A stretch of 50,105 bases of DNA from a virus. The DNA is taken from the IMG/VR virus record IMGVR_UViG_3300025687_000065, positions 1-50,105 of that record. The stretch is one strand, 5' to 3'. Positions 1 to 7,883 of this stretch are shown in pieces (the stretch's first letter is position 1; the number at the start of each line of letters is the position of its first letter). A model generated the notes under the pieces. That model was not told where the DNA came from. It was given only the letters and a program-made list of their open reading frames with translations, and did not search any database. A program made the position numbers and the translations under genes.

Positions 1-187
1 CGAGTTCCGTCGCTTTAATATTTTCAATAAACCTTTGCCTAGTCATTTTTTCAATACCAGGATCTTTTTCTGGGCGAGGTAAGTTAGAATTAGCCGGTCT
101 AACAACACCTCTTACTCTGTTTTGAGGAATACTAGGAGTATTCTTGTTAGGATTTACTGTTATCTTTTTAATTGATCGTCTTCTCAT
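1..187 (-). CDS. N-terminal part of a protein with a basic leader (cut by window edge)
   Basis: The minus-strand frame opens with ATG at 187 and runs off the left edge after 62 codons, so only the N-terminus is seen. It begins MRRRSIKKITVNPNKNTP, a basic, Pro/Asn-rich and probably disordered leader. A very similar motif (TVNPN preceded by basic residues) occurs in the N-terminus of the plus-strand Rossmann-fold protein at 38385-39191, and a looser version in the glycosyltransferase at 933-1685. Its ATG overlaps the TGA of the upstream gene (ATGA), so the two are probably translationally coupled. Because its neighbours are glycosyltransferases it may be another one, but no catalytic domain is visible here. 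Confidence 0.75.
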   Translation of the reverse strand, partial: MRRRSIKKITVNPNKNTPSIPQNRVRGVVRPANSNLPRPEKDPGIEKMTRQRFIENIKATEL

Positions 188-936
188 TTTTCATGTGTAA
201 AGTTTTTAAATGTAGGTAACACATTTGAATAAGGGGATAACTGTTCCCATACATGTGGATATCCTAGTCTCTTATACTCATTAATGTCCTTCAGTGCAAT
301 GTTTCTAATTCTTGAATCTTCTTCCTTAGAACTATTTTTTCTAGTTTGTCCTTGATAGTGAATAATAGGAGAACTTAATGCAACAGCTATTCTTAAGTTC
401 TTTCTTCGTATCATTTCATATATAAAATCATCTCCGCAATAAAATTGAAGAGATGGTGGAATGTTAATCCAATTATGAGTTCTTATTGTTAAATCCCAGC
501 CTTGTCTAACTCTCTGTTTAGGATCTAATAAAACATAATCCAATTTGGATTTAACTGTGGAATAATTAGGATGATTAGTTGCATGAATAACACAAGTAAC
601 TAATTTTTGTTCATTAAATATTTTTAGTGTATCATCAATAAAATTTTCAGGAATGACAATATCATTATTTAAGAGTGATACAAAATCATATGCAGTATTT
701 GATGCATATTGATTCCATATTTTATTTAAAGAAATATTCTGACGGTTCCTAACGACTCTATGTGGAGTGTTACCTTCAATCTGAGAAAGGAATTCTTCAG
801 TTCCTGGTTCGGTAGATGCATTATCAATTAAGAATATGTCAAATGATCTATTTGTTTGTACACTAAGATTCTTCATAAGATTTTTAGTGTAATTAAGACA
901 ATTTCTATTAACGATAATAACGGCTAATCTGTTCAT
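184..936 (-). CDS. Glycosyltransferase family 2-like protein
   Basis: 250 residues with a GT-A fold signature. The N-terminal strand LAVIIVNRN is followed by a Rossmann-like nucleotide-binding segment with IDNAST (residues 37-42), the usual GT2 'D-N-A/G-S' motif. A metal-binding DXD-like motif LLNNDIVI lies at about residues 88-95 (N-N-D). It would transfer a sugar from a nucleotide sugar to an unknown acceptor, perhaps phage DNA, a virion protein or host surface glycan. Start and stop overlap both neighbouring genes by ATGA, indicating a tight operon of sugar-transfer genes. The family is fairly clear; the substrate is not. Confidence 0.8.
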   Translation of the reverse strand: MNRLAVIIVNRNCLNYTKNLMKNLSVQTNRSFDIFLIDNASTEPGTEEFLSQIEGNTPHRVVRNRQNISLNKIWNQYASNTAYDFVSLLNNDIVIPENFIDDTLKIFNEQKLVTCVIHATNHPNYSTVKSKLDYVLLDPKQRVRQGWDLTIRTHNWINIPPSLQFYCGDDFIYEMIRRKNLRIAVALSSPIIHYQGQTRKNSSKEEDSRIRNIALKDINEYKRLGYPHVWEQLSPYSNVLPTFKNFTHEK

Positions 937-1685
937 ACTAATTTTTTATATCTTCTACTTGCTTGGAAGTGTTCTATTACAGGATTTATATCTGGGTATA
1001 TTTTTTTCATACTATCAAATATAAACGTATACTCTGGGGGTAAGTTTTTTGTAATAAGTTTACCTTCCTTTTCCATTGCTTCAATAACAGATCCTAGATT
1101 CCATTGTTCAAAGGTAGTAGCATTAGGTCCTTCTTGAATATTTATTTGCTGCCACCTTTTACATAATTCTCTATTAACCTGGTTATTTGTCATGAATATG
1201 GTACCACTTAAACATTCATTTTTTCTCCATCTAAAATCTTGCCATCTTACTGCAATATCACACTTATAATTTCTGAATAATGTTGGGTAAGTATAAAAAA
1301 TTGCATCACAATCAACATAAAGTAAATTGTAATCCTTATGTTTATCTAACATCTCCAGCATAAAAGTTGCCTTATACCTAGTATTAGCCTGCCAACCTCC
1401 TTTATTAGGAACCCCAACAACATCGTGCTTAATCTTAAACTTATTCAGAGACTTAATAAGAGTGTCGGCTTCCTTTTCATAAGGTGTCCCAACTGTGTAA
1501 TATGCAACTACTATAAGGTTTTCAATAATAGAACCATCCCATTCATGTTTTGTATGATTAGGACTAGGTTGTGGGTTAGATTTAATTGGCCTATTTGAAT
1601 TAACAGGAGTATATTGTTTTGCCGTAGATTGAGGAGATACAATTATCTTTCCTCTCCTACCATGCCCTCTTCTTCTAAGTATCAT
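933..1685 (-). CDS. Putative nucleotide-diphospho-sugar glycosyltransferase with basic leader
   Basis: 250 residues. The first ~55 are basic and Pro/Ser/Asn-rich (MILRRRGHGRRGKIIVSPQ), probably a disordered tail. The rest looks like a GT-A transferase: strand LIVVAYYTVG, the YVDCDAIF segment (about 122-129) carrying a DxD metal-binding motif, and SGTIFM further on, as in families that act on sugar or glycan chains. It is coupled to the next glycosyltransferase by ATGA overlap. A putative late promoter lies just upstream (1697-1709). Acceptor and sugar cannot be read from the sequence. Confidence 0.7.
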   Translation of the reverse strand: MILRRRGHGRRGKIIVSPQSTAKQYTPVNSNRPIKSNPQPSPNHTKHEWDGSIIENLIVVAYYTVGTPYEKEADTLIKSLNKFKIKHDVVGVPNKGGWQANTRYKATFMLEMLDKHKDYNLLYVDCDAIFYTYPTLFRNYKCDIAVRWQDFRWRKNECLSGTIFMTNNQVNRELCKRWQQINIQEGPNATTFEQWNLGSVIEAMEKEGKLITKNLPPEYTFIFDSMKKIYPDINPVIEHFQASRRYKKLV

Positions 1686-1696
1686 TGACCATTCTT

Positions 1697-1709
1697 TTTT
1701 TATATATTT
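1697..1709 (-). promoter_or_regulatory. Candidate late promoter for the glycosyltransferase operon
   Basis: On the minus strand this reads AAAATATATAAAA, a match to the box repeated upstream of many genes here, about 12 bases before the ATG at 1685. It resembles the T4 late box TATAAATA. Confidence 0.5.
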
Positions 1710-1718
1710 TAAACTAAA

Positions 1719-1743
1719 AAAGGGACCTTAAGGTCCCTTTTCT
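1719..1743 (-). terminator. Rho-independent terminator after the 76-residue ORF
   Basis: Perfect self-complementary stem AGGGACCTTAAGGTCCCT, flanked by runs of A and T. On the minus strand it is followed by TTTTTTAG, directly after the stop at 1761. T-runs on both sides suggest it could also work in the other direction. Confidence 0.8.
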
Positions 1744-1760
1744 AATCGGTCAATATAAGA

Positions 1761-1991
1761 TTACTGTACCTTTTCAATTACCGGTTGAACAGCCTCATTT
1801 GTGGGCTCTTCCTCATTAATTACAGGATCCTCTCCTTCTGTCTGAGCTTCCTGTGGTACAAAAACTCTAATAGCTTTTGCAACTAATTCAGCATCTTCCA
1901 AACTAAAGGCTCCTTTAGACTGAGCAATACGAGCGGCTTGAATCAAAACATTTACAGCTTGACCTTGGTTTAACTCTTGAGTGTTTTCCAT
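1761..1991 (-). CDS. Small acidic protein of unknown function
   Basis: 76 residues. The N-terminal half is a likely helical segment (QAVNVLIQAARIAQSKGAF then LEDAELVAKAIRVF); the C-terminal half is acidic and Pro/Glu-rich (GEDPVINEEEPTNEAV). It has its own terminator directly downstream and an ATATAATAA promoter-like box upstream (about 2005-2015), so it is a monocistronic unit and could be abundant. No family recognised. Confidence 0.7.
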   Translation of the reverse strand: MENTQELNQGQAVNVLIQAARIAQSKGAFSLEDAELVAKAIRVFVPQEAQTEGEDPVINEEEPTNEAVQPVIEKVQ

Positions 1992-2035
1992 AATTATGAT
2001 TTGTTTATTATTATATGGTATTCTTTTTCTTAGTT

Positions 2036-2389
2036 TCAGAGTACCTCAATAATACTTTCAGAATCTTTTTTAAGTGGAATGTTAACACTAAGTACTCCAT
2101 TTTCAACAGATGCTTTAACTTTTTTAGTATCAGCTTCTTCAGGCAAGATAAATGTTTTATCAAATTCTCCAACCCATTTGTTTTCGGATTCTGATTTGAC
2201 ATTTAGTCTTCCTTTTACGATCTTAACTGAAAGATCACTTTTTTCTAGACCAGGAACGGCCATCTCTAATACATACCCATCTTCATTTTTTTCTGAGCGA
2301 TAGTCAATAAAAGATGAAGTGGTCTTTTCAAGATCCTTCCAAATTGGATCGTCAAAAATTGATTTGAATGATTTTGTTGTAAGAAACAT
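2036..2389 (-). CDS. Small heat shock protein, Hsp20/alpha-crystallin family
   Basis: 117 residues. An alpha-crystallin domain spans about residues 30-117: EMAVPGLEKSDLSVKI, then GRLNVKSE, then the conserved end of the domain VENGVLSVNIPLKK with the A-x-x-x-n-G-v-L pattern. It would act as an ATP-independent holdase that keeps unfolded proteins soluble. Homologues occur in T4-like cyanophages, where they are thought to help virion protein folding. The N-terminal arm and C-terminal tail are short compared with bacterial Hsp20. It lies alone between two terminators or short genes. Confidence 0.92.
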   Translation of the reverse strand: MFLTTKSFKSIFDDPIWKDLEKTTSSFIDYRSEKNEDGYVLEMAVPGLEKSDLSVKIVKGRLNVKSESENKWVGEFDKTFILPEEADTKKVKASVENGVLSVNIPLKKDSESIIEVL

Positions 2390-2449
2390 AGTTTATAAAT
2401 TTTTTTGGTTAAACATTTTAGGGTTTCCCCTATACAGTATTATTATATA

Positions 2450-2486
2450 CAAAACCGTGCCAAAGTTAATTTTAGCACGGTTTCTA
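2450..2486 (-). terminator. Rho-independent terminator after the lipoprotein gene
   Basis: Stem AACCGTGC / GCACGGTT with a 14-base AT-rich loop, at 2453-2482. On the minus strand it is followed by TTGTATATAATAA. It lies about 45 bases after the lipoprotein stop and just before the Hsp20 promoter region. Confidence 0.7.
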
Positions 2487-2531
2487 CAAATATTGACATG
2501 GTTTATGTTAACCTAGTGACAGGTTGTCAAT

Positions 2532-3044
2532 TTAGTTTTGGCATTCTTCTGCAATTGAAAAAGTAACCTTTTCATTCATTGGATCACCTGCATTTTCAAC
2601 ATCAATTTTAAATTGCCAATTCTGACCAGGGTAGTGATTTCCTGGGGTTGGATTACTGGCATTCTTTGCCCAGTCGGCTGTTACATGTGCAGCACCATTC
2701 CAAAATCCATAAGTTTGCTGAGCATCTCCATTTGCCGGGTCGCAAACACCAGTTCCTTCTTTATTTTCAGGAGCTTGTGGCTGAATGATAAACACAGTAC
2801 CTGCAGCACTATGTGTATTAGACTTCATTACATACGTATCCCCAGCAGGAATAGTATATTTTTGATCTTTAACATTATCACCCCATGTAGCATGAGTAGG
2901 TAATGGTTTTCCAGTATTGTTTACGACTGTTAATTGTACAGTTACTGGGTCAGCTTCTACCGTTACGGTTTCTTCTGTGGTTTGATTATTTTTACATGCA
3001 ACAAATGTTAATGCTACGAGTAAAAGTGTAAATAAGTTTTTCAT
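2532..3044 (-). CDS. Putative phage-encoded lipoprotein
   Basis: 170 residues. The N-terminus MKNLFTLLLVALTFVAC is a signal peptide with a lipobox (F-V-A-C, Cys17), followed by polar KNNQTTEE, so the mature protein should be lipid-anchored in the host envelope. The rest is a Gly/Asn/Thr/Trp-rich, probably beta domain with C-terminal EECQN and cysteines in GVCDP and EECQN that could pair. No known family recognised. A late-type leader AAAAAAATCAAAACA precedes the ATG. Phage lipoproteins sometimes block superinfection; that role is only a guess here. Confidence 0.75.
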   Translation of the reverse strand: MKNLFTLLLVALTFVACKNNQTTEETVTVEADPVTVQLTVVNNTGKPLPTHATWGDNVKDQKYTIPAGDTYVMKSNTHSAAGTVFIIQPQAPENKEGTGVCDPANGDAQQTYGFWNGAAHVTADWAKNASNPTPGNHYPGQNWQFKIDVENAGDPMNEKVTFSIAEECQN

Positions 3045-3096
3045 TGTTTTGATTTTTTTTGTTTTACATTTATTATATACATTTTCTTAAAAAGGT

Positions 3097-3483
3097 TTAA
3101 GAAAACTTCTTTTTCTTTCCACCGTCGTATTCATGAGCATGGCCTTCGGTAATAAGGGTCTCATTAACATTTAATACATTTCCATCTTTATCCATAACGA
3201 AAAGATCTGCAAGTACTCTGCCGTATTTACCTTCACCATAAGATTTAATTCTAAAGAATCCTGGTTTTGAACTTACCTCAGTTAAGAGTTCTTCAACTCT
3301 AGATTTTGCTGCTAAACCTAAAGCCTTTTCTTTGAGGTTTCTTGTACGGCTTTCCCACGCATTCATACCTTTGAATCTGATTCTCCTCTTAATCCAAATA
3401 TCAAAACCAACATCAATCATTGCATCAACAGTATCACCGTCAACTACTCTTTCTAATTTTGCTCTGTAAATATACTTTTCCAT
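3097..3483 (-). CDS. Thermonuclease (SNase)-like nuclease
   Basis: 128 residues covering a single staphylococcal-nuclease-type OB fold. The visible motifs fit the family: VVDGDTV (residues 13-19, metal-binding Asp), RIRFKGMNAWES with Arg36 and Glu44 in the places of catalytic Arg35 and Glu43, and YGRVLADLF carrying the second catalytic Arg, then the ending LITEGHAHEY. There is no signal peptide, so it acts in the cytoplasm, perhaps in host DNA breakdown. It is followed after one base by the gene ending the next operon unit. Confidence 0.85.
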   Translation of the reverse strand: MEKYIYRAKLERVVDGDTVDAMIDVGFDIWIKRRIRFKGMNAWESRTRNLKEKALGLAAKSRVEELLTEVSSKPGFFRIKSYGEGKYGRVLADLFVMDKDGNVLNVNETLITEGHAHEYDGGKKKKFS

Positions 3484-3484
3484 T

Positions 3485-4129
3485 TTACTTTTCTTTTATT
3501 TCATAGAAGAAGTCATCACTATCTCCTGCTGACCATTTTGAGCCATCTTCACAAAAGAATTCATGAGTTGAAACTTTAAAATCAGGAATCTTAATTCCTG
3601 TAGAAGTTAATGATTGATCATAAAAAAGAACTCGGTTATTTGGTTGTGCTGCAAACTGACCATTATCTAGTTTTATTATGTTAAAGCTTTTATGTTCATT
3701 TGGTGTTTGGGATAAAGAAACATTAAGCTCATTGGCATCACTGTGGCAGCTATCAATTGTAAACATATAATTTCCATTATAGAGTTTACGATCCTTCATG
3801 TAAACCTTACAATTTAATCCAGAAAGGGTGCTCTTTTCTAATACGGTAATGTTATATGAAAATGAGTCCCATATCTCTAAAAAATCTAATGGTAGAAGAT
3901 TCTCTTTATCTATATCAGTTTTCCATACATAAGCAGAAAGGGGCAGCTTATCATAGACTGCCCCATAATTTGTTAAAAGAGATTCAAAATAAAGAGCCCT
4001 TCCTTTAATTGACTTTACACTAATCCAATAACAAGGTTCATATTCTCCATGCCCTTTTTCAAAATCATAAAGATATTCCTTTCTTACATAACATTGTATT
4101 GGGGGTATGTTTGCAATTAAATAACTCAT
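3485..4129 (-). CDS. Conserved phage protein of unknown function
   Basis: 214 residues, soluble, with no membrane segment. It starts MSYLIANIPPIQCYVRKEYL and has a mixed alpha/beta pattern rich in aromatic residues; the sequence style (CYWISVKSIKGRALYFESLL, TNYGAVYDKLPL) resembles a family I recall from other large phages, but I cannot name a function. Its ATG overlaps the TGA of the 45-residue gene upstream (ATGA), so they are coupled. The thermonuclease-like gene starts only one base after its stop. Confidence 0.75.
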   Translation of the reverse strand: MSYLIANIPPIQCYVRKEYLYDFEKGHGEYEPCYWISVKSIKGRALYFESLLTNYGAVYDKLPLSAYVWKTDIDKENLLPLDFLEIWDSFSYNITVLEKSTLSGLNCKVYMKDRKLYNGNYMFTIDSCHSDANELNVSLSQTPNEHKSFNIIKLDNGQFAAQPNNRVLFYDQSLTSTGIKIPDFKVSTHEFFCEDGSKWSAGDSDDFFYEIKEK

Positions 4130-4263
4130 TTACCTTGTCCTCTATAAGACTTCTTATAATGTTTAGATTTCTTATTCTTAGATGTTTTTGTTTTTGCATG
4201 AACGCCTGGTCTAGTAACCTTAGGCTTATCAGCTCTTACCTGTGTAGGATTGTATTTAGCCAT
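4126..4263 (-). CDS. Small, very basic 45-residue protein
   Basis: ATG at 4263 and TGA at 4126-4128 overlapping the ATG of the next gene. The product MAKYNPTQVRADKPKVTRPG... continues with a Lys/Ser/Tyr-rich end (SKNKKSKHYKKSYRGQGK). About a third of the residues are Lys or Arg, so nucleic-acid binding is likely. Short proteins ending in K-x-Y-x-G-Q-G are, from memory, common in large phages. Function unknown. Confidence 0.75.
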   Translation of the reverse strand: MAKYNPTQVRADKPKVTRPGVHAKTKTSKNKKSKHYKKSYRGQGK

Positions 4264-4277
4264 TTTTGTTTTATTTT

Positions 4278-5159
4278 TTATAGACTTACTAACATATCCA
4301 TCAACTCTTGTTGAGGGAACATGTCAACTTTATCTTTTCTAGTATTTGTATGAGTCCAAGTACCTTTAACTCTACCATAGTATGCATCTGCATTCCATTC
4401 AAACGCATCAACACCTTTTTCTTTAATTAAGGCAGGAAGCCCAGCTCTAATGTCAATTCCATCCCTTTCTCCAATCCAAAGAATCCACTTTTGCAATGCC
4501 TCAATTTGAGCATCAGAGTATCTATGCCATGTAGAATGTCCTCTAAACGGTTTTGCCAATTTAACTATTTGGGATTCTGCGACAGTAGTTCCTTGATAAG
4601 CCTTACCGTTTACAACATAACCAAAGTTACAAACTTCAATTGCAACAGAATTCTTATGCATAGTTTGAGAACCATTCTTTCCTAAGTGCCATCCATAATT
4701 TCCTTCAGGAAATGCTTGTACCATTACACCGTCATACTTATCATCATTTCCTTTTATTGAAGGACCACCTAAAACAAATTCAGTAGCAATAGCACCTCTA
4801 GTATCTTTTGCCCAGTTGTTAATTGTATTATAGGGGTTATGCCATCCTGCTGTGTGGTGTAAGAATACCCATTCAGCTTTTATAGGGCCTTGTTTATATT
4901 CACCTACAGGCATAAAGTGACGATTAATGATTAACCCATTTTCTGTTGTATAAACTTTTTCCGAAGCATCAGTACTAGCAATACCCATAGCATCCCAAGT
5001 GGCAGGGCCAACAATCCCATCAGAAACAAGGCCGTTATTGGATTGCCATTTTTTGACAGCTGCTTCAGTTCCTGAACCAAAAACACCATCTGCTTTGATA
5101 CCCAAGAATTCTTGTAATTCTTTAACCTCATTCCCCCTTGAACCTTTTTTAAGTAACAT
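4278..5159 (-). CDS. Endolysin: peptidoglycan-binding domain plus N-acetylmuramoyl-L-alanine amidase
   Basis: 293 residues. Residues 1-60 form a PG_binding_1 domain (GSRGNEVKELQEFLG, ADGVFGSGTEAAVKKWQ, DGIVGPATWDAM). From about 80 to 240 is a zinc amidase of the amidase_2 type: FLHHTAGW (His101-His102, first zinc ligands), MHKNSVAIEVCNFG, and GHSTWHRYSDAQ with the later His ligand, then a C-terminal helix and tail. It cleaves the bond between MurNAc and L-Ala and lyses the host late in infection. There is no signal peptide, so a holin is required. The domain order (binder first, catalyst second) is common in phages of Gram-negative hosts. Confidence 0.92.
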   Translation of the reverse strand: MLLKKGSRGNEVKELQEFLGIKADGVFGSGTEAAVKKWQSNNGLVSDGIVGPATWDAMGIASTDASEKVYTTENGLIINRHFMPVGEYKQGPIKAEWVFLHHTAGWHNPYNTINNWAKDTRGAIATEFVLGGPSIKGNDDKYDGVMVQAFPEGNYGWHLGKNGSQTMHKNSVAIEVCNFGYVVNGKAYQGTTVAESQIVKLAKPFRGHSTWHRYSDAQIEALQKWILWIGERDGIDIRAGLPALIKEKGVDAFEWNADAYYGRVKGTWTHTNTRKDKVDMFPQQELMDMLVSL

Positions 5160-5172
5160 ATCTTTTTCTTTT

Positions 5173-5292
5173 TTAACACGCTGAAATAAAGATAAAGAAA
5201 GCCACCTTTAGTCGGATCCATAATTGTTTCCATAAAGGTAGCTTTCTAAATTCTTCGAGCTTAAATAAATCTTCAGGCTCTTTTATTTCCAT
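5173..5292 (-). CDS. Possible tiny membrane protein upstream of endolysin
   Basis: A 39-codon frame, ATG at 5292 and TAA at 5173-5175, fills the gap between PhoH and endolysin. It begins MEIKEPEDLFKLEEFRKLP and ends in a hydrophobic stretch VAFFIFISAC after basic residues, which could be a short membrane anchor. It stops 13 bases before the endolysin start, so it could be a lysis accessory protein. It also contains most of an imperfect inverted repeat (5196-5247). Too short to judge by composition. Confidence 0.45.
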   Translation of the reverse strand: MEIKEPEDLFKLEEFRKLPLWKQLWIRLKVAFFIFISAC

Positions 5293-5309
5293 TGTGGGTT
5301 TTATTTAAT

Positions 5310-6023
5310 CTATTTATTAGATTTACCACCGCTTCTTCTTAAATTCTCTTCTTCATATATCTGAATAAGATCATCAACAATAGGATCTCTATGATTTTCA
5401 ACTAAGGTTATTGCAGAAAGGCTCTTTACCTTTCTTGAACAGTTATAGAGAAATCTAAAACCTGAATCACTTTTATTTTTAAGATCGACCTGACCATCAT
5501 CACCACATATAATCATTCTAGAACGAAGACCTACACGGGTAACAATCATTTCCATCTGTTCATTAGTCACATTTTGCGCTTCATCAACAATTACACAACT
5601 ATCAAGAAAGGTACGGCCTCTCATAAACGATACAGGTACAATTTCAATTTGACCACTTTGAATATAGGGATCAATTTTGTCTTTTCCATATAAGAGGTAC
5701 ATGTTTTGATAGATAGGCTGTACCCATGGATCCATTTTTTGATGAAGGTCGCCAGGTAAGAATCCAATTTCTTCTTTTGAGACGGTCGGTCTTGTAATGA
5801 TTATTTTTTCATAATGTCTTCTAAATAGACCGTCTAAAGCCACCTGGCAGGCTAACATTGTTTTTCCACTCCCGGCTTTACCAGCCAATAAAGTGATTGT
5901 ATTATTTAGAATTATTTCTTTTGCTAGTTTCTGTTCTTCATTAAGAGGTATTTTAAATTTAATCGGATTTTTTACAATTCTTTTTTCACGAAACACTTCG
6001 TCGTCGTATGTTCTAGCTGGCAT
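5310..6023 (-). CDS. phoH: PhoH-like ATPase
   Basis: 237 residues of a PhoH-family P-loop ATPase. Walker A is GKAGSGKT (48-55), Walker B is CVIVDEAQN (Asp147, Glu148), and arginines in the ITRPTVSKEEIGFLPG and GLRSRMIICGDDGQVDL segments match the family. PhoH proteins are common in marine and other large phages; their role (RNA or phosphate metabolism) is unsettled. The start MPARTYDDEVFREKRI gives an N-terminal extension of about 28 residues before the core fold. Confidence 0.9.
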   Translation of the reverse strand: MPARTYDDEVFREKRIVKNPIKFKIPLNEEQKLAKEIILNNTITLLAGKAGSGKTMLACQVALDGLFRRHYEKIIITRPTVSKEEIGFLPGDLHQKMDPWVQPIYQNMYLLYGKDKIDPYIQSGQIEIVPVSFMRGRTFLDSCVIVDEAQNVTNEQMEMIVTRVGLRSRMIICGDDGQVDLKNKSDSGFRFLYNCSRKVKSLSAITLVENHRDPIVDDLIQIYEEENLRRSGGKSNK

Positions 6024-6072
6024 ACTCTTGAGATATTTTTAATTTCCATAAGCAAAAACTTGTCTATTTACC

Positions 6073-6705
6073 TTATGGTTTGTAAATAAACTTCTTCTTA
6101 CTTCCGCTAACTTCCGAATCTTTCACGTCGTCAATGCTAGGATTTTCTGTAATTTGAGGTTCAACGGTAACATGACCAATTTTAGCCTCATCTACTTTAG
6201 GCGACGGAGATTCCATTACTTCAACAGAATCAGAGTATGTAGGGTTTTCTTGTGTGCTTTCTTGTGAGATTTCCGCAGGTCTAATATAATCAACTAGTGA
6301 TTTAATAAATCCTAATGCAACCAAAGGTAACACTGCTCCACTCACTATAGATAAGATTCTTTTCTGAAAGATAGGTTCCTCTTCTTCTAAACCAAATAGT
6401 TCAATCCAAGGCATATAGTCTTCTAGATTGACAAATGCATGAAAAGAGTTTGCCATCATTTGAAATGCGGTAAGTAGGGTAAATAATCCCCACACCATTG
6501 TCTTATTAGTTTTATCAAGAATAATAATTGCAGCTAATGATGCAGCTGCTCCTAATTCAAACCCAATTGCCAAAGCCCAGCTCATAGCACCATCATGAGC
6601 CAAGTCAAAGAAAGCAACGGAGTTAATCATTGAAATTGTAGCAACCAAAAAGTATAAGCTACAAAATATTCCTATGATAAAAAAGTGTACTAATTTATTT
6701 TTCAT
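6073..6705 (-). CDS. Integral membrane protein with acidic cytoplasmic tail
   Basis: 210 residues with four probable membrane spans: about 5-28 (LVHFFIIGIFCSLYFLVATI), 40-62 (MSWALAIGFELGAAASLAAI), 70-90 (MVWGLFTLLTAF) and 120-142 (ILSIVSGAVLPLVALGFI). The remaining ~65 residues are polar, Ser/Glu/Pro/Val-rich and likely disordered, ending KKKFIYKP. No family recognised. The leader AAAAAAGATCTATT before its ATG resembles that of the internal start in the scaffold gene. Confidence 0.75.
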   Translation of the reverse strand: MKNKLVHFFIIGIFCSLYFLVATISMINSVAFFDLAHDGAMSWALAIGFELGAAASLAAIIILDKTNKTMVWGLFTLLTAFQMMANSFHAFVNLEDYMPWIELFGLEEEEPIFQKRILSIVSGAVLPLVALGFIKSLVDYIRPAEISQESTQENPTYSDSVEVMESPSPKVDEAKIGHVTVEPQITENPSIDDVKDSEVSGSKKKFIYKP

Positions 6706-6717
6706 AATAGATCTTTT

Positions 6718-7296
6718 TTAATATACTCCAGTAACAAATCCACTATGGCCACAGCCAGAATTTCCACCATTCTTGTGGATCTTGGATTCAAGTATTTTTG
6801 CTACCTGGAAGCAAGGTATTCCGAATATCTCTTGTGTACCTGTTGGAAACTCTCCAGTAGGACCAACTCCTGTCACTCCGCTAGGTACATTAGAACACTC
6901 TGTTAAAAGAATCTCTGCAAATATATTACCGGGTGAAGTTTTTGTACATTCTGCGTCTAGGCATATTCTTATCATACCTTCATTTACAATTGTTCCACTG
7001 GAGGTGGTATACTGTAAAATGTCTAGATAAAATCCTTTAGAGCCTGAAGGAATATCAGGCCACCAGAAATTTGCTAATACACAATCAAGTTCATTAAATA
7101 GTTGTACTTGAATATCGCAAAAGTTATCTAAGTTAAGTGGAGTTTCATCTGCTCCAAAAAACTGAATATCAATGCATGCAGTAGTACCTTGCATTATATA
7201 CTTAATGCAATCAACCTGTGCGATAATTCTTCCACAGTATGTTAAAGCACAAGATGGATCGCTAGGTGTTGGTACTCCTGGTATGATATTAGCCAT
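6718..7296 (-). CDS. Cysteine-rich protein of unknown function, possibly virion-associated
   Basis: 192 residues, beta-rich in appearance, with many cysteines (about 13: e.g. SCALTYCG, QVDCIKY, TTACIDI, NFCDIQ, LDCVLA, ICLDAECTK, LLTECSN, GIPCFQ, GCGH). The C-terminus has Gly/Pro/Thr stretches (VTGVGPTGEFPTGTQEIFG) like those in phage fibre or adaptor proteins. No signal peptide. It lies between membrane-protein genes in an accessory operon. Function unknown. Confidence 0.7.
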   Translation of the reverse strand: MANIIPGVPTPSDPSCALTYCGRIIAQVDCIKYIMQGTTACIDIQFFGADETPLNLDNFCDIQVQLFNELDCVLANFWWPDIPSGSKGFYLDILQYTTSSGTIVNEGMIRICLDAECTKTSPGNIFAEILLTECSNVPSGVTGVGPTGEFPTGTQEIFGIPCFQVAKILESKIHKNGGNSGCGHSGFVTGVY

Positions 7297-7299
7297 TCA

Positions 7300-7587
7300 T
7301 TAATTTTCTTTTTCCTCTAATGCATTAATAGAGATTCTTTCCTTATCAGAAATTTCTTCGATTCTTAAGGTCTTCCATGCAGGAACTGTTTTGATAAGTT
7401 CAATCATTTCTTCTTTATTGACAACTTCATTGGTTAGTGTATCAATTTCAGTAGAAAGATTTCTTACATCCTTTTTAACTCTCTCAAGTTCAGAATCAAC
7501 TCCACAGGATTTAAAATACCCTAAAATCAATAATGCAATAATAATCTTGGATCCATGATCCGCAAAAAATTTGTTAAATTTATTCAT
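7300..7587 (-). CDS. Small membrane-anchored coiled-coil protein
   Basis: I choose ATG at 7587 (MNKFNKFFADHGSKIIIAL...), giving 95 residues; a longer frame would overlap the upstream gene by about 110 bases and puts implausible basic residues in front. One membrane segment (KIIIALLILGYFKSCG, about 13-28) is followed by a heptad coiled coil (LERVKKDVRNLSTEIDTLTNEV). This type II single-span plus coiled-coil layout is like inner-membrane spanins and other envelope proteins, but no outer-membrane partner is seen beside it. It overlaps the previous gene by 8 bases (AATGAATAA). Confidence 0.7.
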   Translation of the reverse strand: MNKFNKFFADHGSKIIIALLILGYFKSCGVDSELERVKKDVRNLSTEIDTLTNEVVNKEEMIELIKTVPAWKTLRIEEISDKERISINALEEKEN

Positions 7588-7870
7588 TACTAAACTTTTG
7601 TTTTGGTTTACTTTTTTGTTCTTTTCCTTTAGGAACACGATGATAAACTTTAGTTGACCAAGGATCTTCTTCTTGGCATTTACAGTCATCTATATGTTCA
7701 CCACATCTAGGACATTCTTCGGCTACATCATCAAGATATTCCTCAACCTCTTTTTCTAACTTACCGTTAGATTTATCATCAGTCTCAATATCCTCGGTAT
7801 GTTTGACCTTTTTATGTCTAACATTACCAAGACCTTCTGATATAAATTCGTTAAATTTCTTAATAGCCAT
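7580..7870 (-). CDS. Small zinc-ribbon-like protein with capsid-targeting-like N-terminus
   Basis: 96 residues. The N-terminus MAIKKFNEFISEGLGN resembles the MKxYQEFIxEA leader by which T4 internal head proteins are sent into the prohead and then cut by gp21. The middle is acidic, and a C-P-R-C-G-x(6)-C-x-C cluster (ECPRCGEHIDDCKC) suggests zinc binding; the end is basic (GKEQKSKPKQKF). It could be an internal head protein or a DNA-binding protein. A late-promoter box (7884-7894) precedes it. Confidence 0.7.
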   Translation of the reverse strand: MAIKKFNEFISEGLGNVRHKKVKHTEDIETDDKSNGKLEKEVEEYLDDVAEECPRCGEHIDDCKCQEEDPWSTKVYHRVPKGKEQKSKPKQKFSNE

Positions 7871-7883
7871 TAAAGAATTCTTT

